A DNA stretch of 37,817 nt from Lachnospiraceae bacterium UBA1721 (GTDB lineage Bacteria; Bacillota; Clostridia; Lachnospirales; Lachnospiraceae). A model generated the notes under the pieces. It saw only the letters and a program-made list of their open reading frames with translations. It was not told the origin of the DNA and ran no database searches. Below, piece after piece: positions 8,207 through 15,703 of this stretch (its first letter is position 1; each line of letters starts with the position of its first letter). The position numbers and the translations under genes were made by a program. The stretch is taken from assembly GCA_002317155.1 (NCBI GenBank), contig DCIR01000026.1:1-37817 (forward strand). Reading direction: 5' to 3'.

Positions 8207-9227
8207 TTATCTCGTCGCCTCCACCACGTGAAATAACAATTTCTCCGGCATCCTCAAGCTTACGGATTATATTAACAATCTTCTGCTGTGCTTCTTCAAC
8301 ATCCTTCATTCTGACAGGTCCCATGAATTCCATGTCTTCCTTAATCATTGTAGCAAGACGCTTTGAAAGGTTACCGAATATAGCATTCTGTACCTGCTCG
8401 TTTGCACCCTTAAGCGCAATACCGAGGTCATTATTATCAACATCACGCAATACACGCTGTATTGCTCTGTCGTCGAGGAGAAGTACATCCTCGAATACGA
8501 ACATCTTCTTTCTGATTTCATCAGCAAGCTCGGGCTCTTCGATTTCGAGAGATTCCATAATATGTTTCTCTGTACCACGATCTACAGAGTTCAAAATCTC
8601 TACTACCGAATCAACACCACCGATAATGGTGTAATCCTGGTTAACAAGTGATGCCAGCTTAGTTTCGAGAACCTTCTCAACTTCCTTGATAATATCAGGG
8701 CTGGTACGGTCCATAACAGCTATACGTTTTGCAACATCAGCCTGTCTGTCGGGAGCCAATGCCGATATAATCTGTCCGGCCTGCTGAGCAGACAGATATG
8801 ACAGAATAAGTGCAATAGTCTGAGGATGCTCATCCTGAATAAAGTTAATAAGCTGAGATGCATCAGTCTTACGCACAAATTCAAAGGGCTTAACCTGAAG
8901 CGATGAAGTAAGTCTTCCGATAACATCAAGAGCTTTCTCGTTACCAAGAGCTTTCTCAAGAAGCTCCTTAGCATAAGAGATACCGCCTTCAGCAATATAC
9001 TGCTGAGCAAGGCAAAGCTCGTAAAACTCATTAATAACTTCTTCCTTAAGCTGAGGAGAAACGCTTCGTGTATTTGCAATCTCAAGAGTAAGCTCCTCAA
9101 TCTCCTCATCCTTAAGATGCTTGAACACACCGGCAGAGCGTTCCGGTCCCAAAACTATGAGCAGAATAGCTGCTTTTTGTATTCCTGTAACAGATACGTC
9201 ACCAAACGAGCCCGCACCTTTTGCCAT
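8199..9227 (-). CDS. fliG: Flagellar motor switch protein FliG
   Basis: FliG joins the MS ring to the C ring and takes torque from the stator. The 342-aa length is typical. The family features are all present: N-terminal FliF-binding domain (ITGIQKAAILLIVLGPERSAGVFKHL), middle domain with the EHPQTIALILSYL motif, and C-terminal torque helix with FEDVLLLDDRAIQRVLRDVD and MKEDMEFMGPVR-like charged residues. AGGAGG precedes the ATG by 8 nt. Confidence 0.97.
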   Translation of the reverse strand: MAKGAGSFGDVSVTGIQKAAILLIVLGPERSAGVFKHLKDEEIEELTLEIANTRSVSPQLKEEVINEFYELCLAQQYIAEGGISYAKELLEKALGNEKALDVIGRLTSSLQVKPFEFVRKTDASQLINFIQDEHPQTIALILSYLSAQQAGQIISALAPDRQADVAKRIAVMDRTSPDIIKEVEKVLETKLASLVNQDYTIIGGVDSVVEILNSVDRGTEKHIMESLEIEEPELADEIRKKMFVFEDVLLLDDRAIQRVLRDVDNNDLGIALKGANEQVQNAIFGNLSKRLATMIKEDMEFMGPVRMKDVEEAQQKIVNIIRKLEDAGEIVISRGGGDEIIV

Positions 9228-9256
9228 GTTTAAGCCTCCTAAGTAACACTAAGAAC

Positions 9257-10855
9257 TTACCACTCTTCATCCAACCAGTTGCGCAACAGCAATGCTGCAG
9301 CTTCCGGATTATCATCAACAAACTTCTCAACCATCTTACGTGTTTCTGATTTGGTCTCTACGTCGATATCCTCAACAGTAGCTTCGGGAGTAGACTGAAG
9401 AAGATTCTCAACTGATACCTCTTCCTCCTGCACTTCCTCTTTCTTACTGCTCATACTACGAACCACCACAACAATGAGCAATACAAGAAGCAGTATAAAC
9501 AGAACCGCACTGAGTACTGTTGTCCAATTGATGCTTATACCCTCATTGTCATAGAAAATAGGTGATTCATAAGCAACTATTGTAATATTTTCAACAGGGA
9601 CACCGGTCGCTGTAGCAACCATGCTGTAGAAGTCTGCATCAACCTCAAGCTTGATATCCTTGCTGTTTGCTAATTTATATTCAGCCCATGTTACTCCATC
9701 AAGAAGTCCCTGAGTCTTAGCATCCTTTTGAGTGAGTTCATTATATCTGATAACCGAAATCGAAAGTGATGAATTAGCATAATCAACAACACCAGCAGGA
9801 ATTGTCGAATATGTACCCTTCTCATTGGGCAGATAATCGGTAACCTTTTCCGATGACGAGCTTGAGCTGTTATCACCGTTCTGATATACATAGGTCTGTC
9901 CTTCACCGTTAGAATCGGTGCCGGGCACACCACCGACTCCGCTCTCATTCTCGGAATCATATGTTTCCTGATGCGCTATCATACCTTCTGTTCTATCGTC
10001 ATTGGGATAATAGAGCTTGACAGTCTCCTCATAGGTTGCGTAATCCATATCAAGATGGCTTGCGACCTCTACATTGTTGTACTGATTGGTTCCGTAGAGA
10101 ACCTTTTTAACCTGATTGGCGATATATGCCTCTGCAGTGCTCTGAAGCTCCTGCATTGAATTGGCTATACCCGCAGAAGTATAATCATCTCCACCTATGA
10201 AAAGCATATTACCTTCCTGATCAAGGATTGTAATATTAGCAGTTGATTCATTACCGAGGAAACATGCCACAGCCTTTGCAAGGTACACAGCATTACCGGC
10301 ATTAAAAGTAGAATCGGTTGTAAGCTGAATATATGCAGATGATTCCTGATTCTTAGCAATCAGTGATCCATTATTCTCAGGAATGTGAAGGCTGACCTTT
10401 GCATTTCTGATTCCATCAATACTTCCCTTGAGTGTATTAGCTAACTGAGTCTCTTTGAACAGCTGATAACGATTTCTGCTGTCATATGATGTATCTGAAA
10501 GCGAACCGTTCTGAGCATCCTCGAGTGTATAAGTATCGGGCTGATATCCGGATGCACCGAGTGCGAGCTCCGCAGCCGCCAAATCCTCTTCCCGGACTGA
10601 AATAATCAGTGCATTGTTGGAAATATTATAATTGATTCCGTTATCTGTAAGTATTCCGGTCACCTTAGCAGACTCTGATGTGCTCTCACAGGTCAGAAGT
10701 GTCACGTACTGAGGTGTAGATACATACGAAATAATTATAATAAATACAACTAACGCCAAAACAGCCAATCCGATAATGATTGCCTTTTGACGTGTTGTAA
10801 ACTTAAGCCACCACTCTTTAATTCTATTTAAAAGGTTTCTAAGCCACTCCGGCAT
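9257..10855 (-). CDS. fliF: Flagellar MS-ring protein FliF
   Basis: FliF builds the MS ring in the membrane, the base of the flagellum. Two membrane segments frame the protein: about 24-44 (AIIIGLAVLALVVFIIIISY) and about 445-468 (LSAVLFILLLVLLIVVVV). The periplasmic-side YscJ/FliF domains lie between (YVTLLTCESTSESAKVTGIL; NAKVSLHIPENNG). The C-terminal 50 residues (EKFVDDNPEAAALLLRNWLDEEW) match the FliG-binding tail. Length 532 aa is normal. AAGGAG precedes the ATG. A terminator-like hairpin separates it from fliE. Confidence 0.96.
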   Translation of the reverse strand: MPEWLRNLLNRIKEWWLKFTTRQKAIIIGLAVLALVVFIIIISYVSTPQYVTLLTCESTSESAKVTGILTDNGINYNISNNALIISVREEDLAAAELALGASGYQPDTYTLEDAQNGSLSDTSYDSRNRYQLFKETQLANTLKGSIDGIRNAKVSLHIPENNGSLIAKNQESSAYIQLTTDSTFNAGNAVYLAKAVACFLGNESTANITILDQEGNMLFIGGDDYTSAGIANSMQELQSTAEAYIANQVKKVLYGTNQYNNVEVASHLDMDYATYEETVKLYYPNDDRTEGMIAHQETYDSENESGVGGVPGTDSNGEGQTYVYQNGDNSSSSSSEKVTDYLPNEKGTYSTIPAGVVDYANSSLSISVIRYNELTQKDAKTQGLLDGVTWAEYKLANSKDIKLEVDADFYSMVATATGVPVENITIVAYESPIFYDNEGISINWTTVLSAVLFILLLVLLIVVVVRSMSSKKEEVQEEEVSVENLLQSTPEATVEDIDVETKSETRKMVEKFVDDNPEAAALLLRNWLDEEW

Positions 10856-10869
10856 ATAAAGTCTCCTTT

Positions 10870-10900
10870 AAAAACAGCCACAGCGCATATGCGCGACGGC
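10870..10900 (-). terminator. Terminator-like hairpin between fliE and fliF
   Basis: A GC-rich 24-nt inverted repeat (10877-10900) centred on the palindrome GCGCATATGCGC, with one internal mismatch, is followed on the transcript by TGTTTTT. This has the form of an intrinsic terminator, so it may attenuate transcription after the rod genes and lower fliF and later genes relative to flgB, flgC and fliE. Confidence 0.55.
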
Positions 10901-10926
10901 ATAAAAGCTCATATTAAAAATTTTAA

Positions 10927-11259
10927 TCAAATCTGAATCTGCATCAGCGATTTGTATGCTTCCATAACCTTATCTCTGATTGCCACCGTGTACTGAAGCG
11001 CTGTAGAAGCCTTTTCAAGTGCAATCATTAAGTCATGTGTACTGTCTGTCTCACCCAATGCAAAAGCAATCTCTGCATTCTCAGCATCCGAAAGATAACT
11101 GTTGGTAGCCTTGACATTATCAATAGCCGTATTGAGCAGTTTCTCAAACATAGAGCCATCTGCAGCATTTCCGGTCACTCTGTTAAATCCGATGGTATCG
11201 GTCGTCTTTGTTAAGGTGTTGGTAGCACCAACCATTCTTGAAAGTGAAGAAGCATCCAT
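10927..11259 (-). CDS. fliE: Flagellar hook-basal body protein FliE
   Basis: FliE connects the MS ring to the rod and is among the first exported subunits. The 110-aa length is normal. The C-terminal half (IAFALGETDSTHDLMIALEKASTAL, then YTVAIRDKVMEAYKSLMQIQI) is the conserved FliE helix pair. AGAGG lies 8 nt before the ATG. It is 40 nt after flgC. Confidence 0.94.
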   Translation of the reverse strand: MDASSLSRMVGATNTLTKTTDTIGFNRVTGNAADGSMFEKLLNTAIDNVKATNSYLSDAENAEIAFALGETDSTHDLMIALEKASTALQYTVAIRDKVMEAYKSLMQIQI

Positions 11260-11299
11260 GTACTTTACCTCTTAATTCACGTCTGACATGTTAATAATC

Positions 11300-11749
11300 T
11301 TATTTACCAAGTTCGAGACCCTTCTGCGCCATTGACTTACTTGCATTAAATGCAGTTGCATTGGCCTCATAAGATCTGCTGGCATCAATAAGATTGGTCA
11401 TTTCTGTGATGATGTTAACATTGGGATATGTAACATATCCATTCTCATCCGCATCGGGATTGGAAGGATCATATACCATATTCATCTCGGTTGTATTATC
11501 TTCATACACTCCGGAAACCTTAACACCTTTTCCCGCATAATTCTTGGTTATAGAATGAAGAACATGGCTGAAAGAATCGCTTCCTCTCACACCCTTTTCT
11601 TCAAAGACTACAACCTTACGCTTGTATATACCGCCGTTCTCTGTTCTTGTAGTATTTGCATTAGCAACATTTTCAGCGATGGTATCCATACGATATCTCT
11701 GCGCCGTAAGTCCGGAAGCACTGATATCAAAAGAAGTAAACATTCCCAT
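11300..11749 (-). CDS. flgC: Flagellar basal-body rod protein FlgC
   Basis: FlgC is a proximal rod subunit. The 149-aa length and ends fit: N-terminus FTSFDISASGLTAQRYRMD followed by ENVANANTTR, and C-terminus EMTNLIDASRSYEANATAF then KSMAQKGLELGK. The central VYDPSNPDADENGYVTYPNV segment is the FlgC hallmark. AGGAGG precedes the ATG by 9 nt, and it follows flgB by 14 nt. Confidence 0.96.
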   Translation of the reverse strand: MGMFTSFDISASGLTAQRYRMDTIAENVANANTTRTENGGIYKRKVVVFEEKGVRGSDSFSHVLHSITKNYAGKGVKVSGVYEDNTTEMNMVYDPSNPDADENGYVTYPNVNIITEMTNLIDASRSYEANATAFNASKSMAQKGLELGK

Positions 11750-11763
11750 ATTTTAGTACCTCC

Positions 11764-12153
11764 TTACTTCATTACAGCCTGCAGATTCTTAAATTCCTGA
11801 TTGATACTGTTTATCAGTCCCTGGTATTTAAGCTGATTCTGCGCAAGATATACGTTCTCAGTTTCGATATCTACATTATTGCCATCCAGTCTGTATGAAA
11901 AACCTGCAGCATCGGTATAGGCTCCGACATTAAGTCTTGAGGTTTTAAGACGTGATACTCTGGTGTCCATATCAACGAGACAATTGTTGCCCAGCTCTCT
12001 GGCCAGCACAGACTCAAAGTCCACATCCTGGCGCTTGTAATTGGGTGTATCAACATTGGCAATATTATTTGCTATACATTCGTTTCTAAGCCACGACGCA
12101 TCCGCAGCCTTCTCCAAAACATTAATATAATCAAATGCGTTGGTATTAATCAT
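11764..12153 (-). CDS. flgB: Flagellar basal-body rod protein FlgB
   Basis: FlgB is a proximal rod subunit and here the first gene of the fla operon. The frame is open back to 12216, but the AAGGGAAG ribosome site fits the ATG at 12153 (MINTNAFDYINVLEKAADAS), and the -10 box lies within the longer frame, so 12153 is the start (129 aa). Conserved features are NECIANNIANVDTPNYKRQDV near the N-terminus and the C-terminal helix QNQLKYQGLINSINQEFKNL. Confidence 0.95.
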   Translation of the reverse strand: MINTNAFDYINVLEKAADASWLRNECIANNIANVDTPNYKRQDVDFESVLARELGNNCLVDMDTRVSRLKTSRLNVGAYTDAAGFSYRLDGNNVDIETENVYLAQNQLKYQGLINSINQEFKNLQAVMK

Positions 12154-12183
12154 CTCTTCCCTTTCTGCTTCACGCAAGCATAC

Positions 12184-12218
12184 ATAATATATTATACAAA
12201 AATCCAACAAAAACACAA
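12184..12218 (-). promoter_or_regulatory. Putative promoter of the fla operon
   Basis: A perfect -10 TATAAT (12191-12196) lies 38 nt before the flgB ATG. The best -35 is TTGTGT (12213-12218) with a 16-nt spacer, in a T-rich stretch. This looks like a vegetative-type promoter. I see no SigD-type TAAA...GCCGATAA element. Confidence 0.55.
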
Positions 12219-12297
12219 CATATTGTGGTTATTTTTTTCGTTTATTTAGCAGCGCACAACACTTCGTAGACAAAAGCGACCCAAACGCCACAATAAA

Positions 12298-12361
12298 GAC
12301 CAAAAGAGGCCCTAAGGGAAAATGCACCTCAATCCGTTTGTGCAGGTCCCCTCGGGCCTCT
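12298..12361 (-). terminator. Rho-independent terminator after codY
   Basis: Long hairpin with outer stem AGAGGCCC/GGGCCTCT (12354-12361 with 12305-12312), extended inward by AGGG/CCCT pairs, with an inner TGCAC/GTGCA hairpin. It is followed on the transcript by TTTTGGTCTTT. It separates codY from the flgB promoter, so the fla operon is its own transcription unit. Confidence 0.85.
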
Positions 12362-12395
12362 AATTCCATTTACATGTTCAATTTTATATTTCCGC

Positions 12396-13175
12396 TTACA
12401 TGCTGTGTCTTAAATCATCCAATTCCTCAAACACTGCATCATTTACGACCTTGATATAAGTTCCCTTCATTCCTGATGATCTTGATTCGATTACTCCGGC
12501 ACTCTCAAATTTTCTGAGTGCATTGACTATTACGGATCTGGTAATACCTACCTTGTCAGCAATCTTGCTGGCCACAAGTACACCCTCCATTCCGTCAAGC
12601 TCATCAAATATGTGTATAATTGCTTCCGCCTCTGAATATGACAGAGTACTTATTGCCGACTTAACAACCGCAAGCTTACGTGTCTCCTCCGCATTCTCCT
12701 CATTAACTGAGCGAAGCATTTCCAATCCAACCACAGTTGTTCCGTACTCACACAGAATAATATCATCGATATCATACTGATTATCAGTCTTATAAATAAA
12801 AAGCGTGCCAAGTCTCTCTCCGGCAATCTCTATAGGAGTAATTATTGCCTGAACACGTTGGGTATCAATCTGTTCAAATCCAAGTGTCGCAAGATTAACA
12901 TTCTCCTTGGTAGAAAGAATGCCAAGAAGTCTCTCATTCAACATAGGATCTATAAACACTCCAACGCTGTCACCGATAAGTTCATTAATCGGATCCACGC
13001 CTTCAGATATACCCACACCAAGCAGCTTGCCTTTGCGACTTATTACAAGCACATTGGAAGACAATATATCCTTCATAACACTGCAAATATCATTAAACAC
13101 AACCTTACTGGTATTAGTGTTATGAAGTAACTTACCAATTTTTCTAGTCTTATCAAGAAGTGCTACACTACTCAT
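12396..13175 (-). CDS. codY: Global nutrient regulator CodY
   Basis: CodY is the branched-chain amino acid and GTP-sensing regulator of Firmicutes that represses nitrogen, motility and peptide-use genes in rich medium. The 259-aa protein has the N-terminal GAF domain (LLDKTRKIGKLLHNTNTSKV; FNDICSVMKDILSSNVLVIS) and the C-terminal winged helix at about 203-240 (ASKIADKVGITRSVIVNALR then FESAGVIESRSSGMKGTYIKV). The frame starts with TTG at 13178, but ATG 13175 has GGAGG six nt upstream. A promoter and a CodY-box-like site lie upstream, and a strong terminator downstream. Confidence 0.97.
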   Translation of the reverse strand: MSSVALLDKTRKIGKLLHNTNTSKVVFNDICSVMKDILSSNVLVISRKGKLLGVGISEGVDPINELIGDSVGVFIDPMLNERLLGILSTKENVNLATLGFEQIDTQRVQAIITPIEIAGERLGTLFIYKTDNQYDIDDIILCEYGTTVVGLEMLRSVNEENAEETRKLAVVKSAISTLSYSEAEAIIHIFDELDGMEGVLVASKIADKVGITRSVIVNALRKFESAGVIESRSSGMKGTYIKVVNDAVFEELDDLRHSM

Positions 13176-13234
13176 CAAGTCCCTCCGAATCAGATAACAT
13201 CAAAATGAATACACTATTTGTTAGACTTGTATGA

Positions 13235-13263
13235 ATTATATCACTCATTTTACGTTTTTTCAA
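13235..13263 (-). promoter_or_regulatory. codY promoter
   Basis: -35 TTGAAA (13258-13263), 17-nt spacer, extended -10 TGATATAAT with TATAAT at 13235-13240. The start point would be about 50 nt upstream of the codY ATG. Confidence 0.75.
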
Positions 13264-13266
13264 ACA

Positions 13267-13281
13267 AATTGACTGAAAATT
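13267..13281. promoter_or_regulatory. CodY-box-like operator
   Basis: AATTGACTGAAAATT matches the palindromic CodY consensus AATTTTCWGAAAATT at 13 of 15 positions. It lies 3 nt upstream of the codY -35 box, so autoregulation is likely. The match is seen directly; binding is inferred. Confidence 0.65.
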
Positions 13282-13304
13282 TACGTGTTTTTAATATATT
13301 GGCT

Positions 13305-13398
13305 GTTACTTTTTGGCTTTAGTTGAATATCCGCTGTTACTTTTTCGGCTTTGGCTGAATATCCAACGTTACTTTTCAGCTTTAGCGGAATATCCACA
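13305..13398 (-). repeat. Three tandem copies of the topA 3' end
   Basis: Three units of 31-32 bp, starting on the plus strand with GTTACTTTT at 13305, 13336 and 13368. Each ends in GAATATCC. The third unit is the authentic end of topA (GYSAKAEK then stop). The other two lie beyond the stop and would encode GYSAKAEKV and GYSTKAKK-stop in shifted frames. This looks like tandem duplication of coding sequence followed by drift. Confidence 0.8.
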
Positions 13399-15435
13399 CT
13401 CTTTATTGGTGCATAGTTCTCTGGTTCCCTTTGCTACCATGTAGGTTCCGCACTTAGGGCAATTATGTCCTGAGGGCTTATCCCATGAGACAAATTCACA
13501 GTCCGGATAACCGATACATCCGTAGTAACGGCGTCCCTTCTTGGACATTCTCATGAGCAGATCCTTGCCGCAGGTAGGACATGCAACACCAATCTTTTCA
13601 AGATAAGGCTTGGTAAATCTACACTCCGGGAATCCGGGGCATGCAAGGAATTTACCGTGAGGACCATACTTAACTACCATCTGTCTTCCACAGCTGTCAC
13701 ATACCTCATCAGAAACCTCATCCTCAATCTTAATCTTATCGAGGTCCTGTTCCGCAAGCTTAACAGCTTCATCAAGGTCAGGATAGAAATTAGTAACAAT
13801 GGTCTTCCACTTAACCTCTCCGTTCTCTACACCGTCGAGCAGTGTCTCAAGATTAGCGGTAAAGTTAATATCTACAATCGTAGCAAATGCATCAAGCATA
13901 ATTCCGTTTACTGCATGACCAAGCTCAGTCACGAACAGATTCTTGCCTTCCTTCGCTACATATCTTCTTGAAATAATAGTACTGATGGTAGGCGCATAGG
14001 TACTCGGACGGCCTATACCCTTCTCCTCAAGTGTCTTAACAAGTGAAGCCTCTGTAAAGTGTGCAGGCGGCTGTGTAAAGTGCTGTTTAGCATCAAATTT
14101 ATCAAGCTTAAGTCCACTGTCCTTGCTTATCGCGCTGTTAAGGACTCCATCCTCTTCCTTGTCATCATCAGATGTATACACATTCATAAATCCGTCAAAG
14201 AGAACACGGCTTGCAGAGAGTGAGAAAATATGCTCGTCTGCCTGAATCTTAACATTTGTGGTCTCATACTTCGCAGCAGCCATACGGCTTGCAAGGAAAC
14301 GCTTCCAAATCAATGTATATAATCTCAAAAGATCGCGAGAAAGCTGATCCTTGAGCATTGCAGGTGTTCTGTTGATGTCAGTAGGTCTGATAGCTTCATG
14401 TGCATCCTGAATCTTTTTCTTACCTGAAGCCTCAGGCTGCTTACTTCCCTGATACTTATCCGAGAAATTAGCCCCTATATACTGAGCAGCCATTCTCTCA
14501 GCTTCATCCGATACTCTGGTCGAATCGGTACGAAGATAAGAAATAAGTCCGACAGTACCCTCACCCTTAAGAGTTACTCCTTCATAGAGTTCCTGAGCAA
14601 GTCTCATTGTCTTGGATGTAGAGAAATTAAGAACCTTACTTGCTTCCTGCTGCAAAGTAGAAGTTGTAAAGGGAAGCGGTGCCTTTCTGGTACGTTCTCC
14701 GACAACAATATCCTTAACCGAGAATTTAGCCTTCTCGATCGACTTCATAATATCTTCTACCTGCTTACCGTTCTTAAGTTCACGCTTTCCGTCTACTGTT
14801 CCGTAATACTTTGCGCATATAGGCTTTTTCTCGCCGTCTACATTGATAATAGCATCAAGTGACCAGTACTCCTCAGGAATAAAATCATCTATCTCCTTCT
14901 CGCGGTCACAGATAATTCTCAAAGCTACAGACTGTACACGTCCTGCTGAAAGTCCTCTCTTAACCTTAGCCCAAAGAACAGGCGAAATACGGTATCCCAC
15001 CATACGGTCCAAGATACGTCTGGTCTGCTGAGAATCCACGAGATCCATATCAATCTCTCTGGGATTCTTAAGTGATTCCTTAACAGCATTCTTGGTAATC
15101 TCATTGAATGTAATTCTGTAAGTAGGTTTCTCATTCAGCTTAAGAGTATGATATAAGTGCCATGATATAGCTTCACCCTCACGGTCAGGGTCGGTTGCAA
15201 GATATATCTTTTCAGCCTTTTTAACTTCCTTACGAAGGCTTGCAACAAGATCACCCTTACCACGAATGGTAATATACTTGGGCTCATAATCATTATCTAC
15301 ATCTATTCCCAAAGAACTCTTGGGCAAATCTCTTACATGTCCCTGACTCGCAGCGACCTCATAATTTGCACCGAGAAACTTCTTAATTGTCTTAACCTTG
15401 GCAGGTGACTCAACTATAACCAGATACTTAGCCAT
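13369..15435 (-). CDS. topA: DNA topoisomerase I
   Basis: TopA relaxes negative supercoils by a type IA single-strand passage. The 688-aa protein has the N-terminal TOPRIM domain (MAKYLVIVESPAKVKTIKKF; acidic motif YLATDPDREGEAISWHL), the catalytic Tyr near residue 300 in GLISYLRTDSTRVS, and KGIGRPSTYAPTIS. Three C-terminal Cys4 zinc ribbons follow (CDSCGRQ...CPGFPEC; CPTCGKD...CIGYPDC; CPKCGTY...CTNKEC). AGGAGG precedes the ATG. A -35 TTGACA (15560-15565) with -10 TATGTT (15537-15542), and a second TATAAT (15505-15510), lie upstream. Confidence 0.97.
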   Translation of the reverse strand: MAKYLVIVESPAKVKTIKKFLGANYEVAASQGHVRDLPKSSLGIDVDNDYEPKYITIRGKGDLVASLRKEVKKAEKIYLATDPDREGEAISWHLYHTLKLNEKPTYRITFNEITKNAVKESLKNPREIDMDLVDSQQTRRILDRMVGYRISPVLWAKVKRGLSAGRVQSVALRIICDREKEIDDFIPEEYWSLDAIINVDGEKKPICAKYYGTVDGKRELKNGKQVEDIMKSIEKAKFSVKDIVVGERTRKAPLPFTTSTLQQEASKVLNFSTSKTMRLAQELYEGVTLKGEGTVGLISYLRTDSTRVSDEAERMAAQYIGANFSDKYQGSKQPEASGKKKIQDAHEAIRPTDINRTPAMLKDQLSRDLLRLYTLIWKRFLASRMAAAKYETTNVKIQADEHIFSLSASRVLFDGFMNVYTSDDDKEEDGVLNSAISKDSGLKLDKFDAKQHFTQPPAHFTEASLVKTLEEKGIGRPSTYAPTISTIISRRYVAKEGKNLFVTELGHAVNGIMLDAFATIVDINFTANLETLLDGVENGEVKWKTIVTNFYPDLDEAVKLAEQDLDKIKIEDEVSDEVCDSCGRQMVVKYGPHGKFLACPGFPECRFTKPYLEKIGVACPTCGKDLLMRMSKKGRRYYGCIGYPDCEFVSWDKPSGHNCPKCGTYMVAKGTRELCTNKECGYSAKAEK

Positions 15436-15536
15436 CTCCTGTCCTCCTATTTTCTGAAGATCCGCCTATATTACTGTCAATACTCTATGCGAGGCGAATA
15501 CTCCATTATAATGAAGTCTTAAAGACTCGCTTTTTT

Positions 15537-15565
15537 AACATATATTATGAATTAAGCTTTGTCAA
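15537..15565 (-). promoter_or_regulatory. Putative topA promoter
   Basis: Perfect -35 TTGACA (15560-15565), 17-nt spacer, -10 TATGTT (15537-15542). Downstream are a 13-bp palindrome AGTCTTTAAGACT and a further TATAAT (15505-15510) that lacks a good -35. The rest of the 268-bp gap up to the terminator is AT-rich with no other feature seen. Confidence 0.6.
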
Positions 15566-15650
15566 ATGAAATATCTAACAGTTTTACAATACAATTTCTC
15601 TATTCACAGATTTTTGACACAATAAAAATAACATATCTGTGACACAAAGA

Positions 15651-15690
15651 AAGAAGCATCTTCGTCTTGTTTTTTACGAAGATGCTTCTT
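15651..15690 (-). terminator. Terminator of the Sel1/coiled-coil operon
   Basis: Perfect 15-bp stem AAGAAGCATCTTCGT/ACGAAGATGCTTCTT with a 10-nt loop, directly after the stop of the Sel1 gene and followed by TTCTTTG. The plus strand is also T-rich on the far side. Confidence 0.8.
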
Positions 15691-15703
15691 GAATTTCTTC
15701 TTA

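Noticed and set aside
12154..12297. SigD-type flagellar promoter before flgB
   Set aside because: No TAAA-N14/16-GCCGATAA-like pair was found; the visible TATAAT fits a vegetative promoter better.
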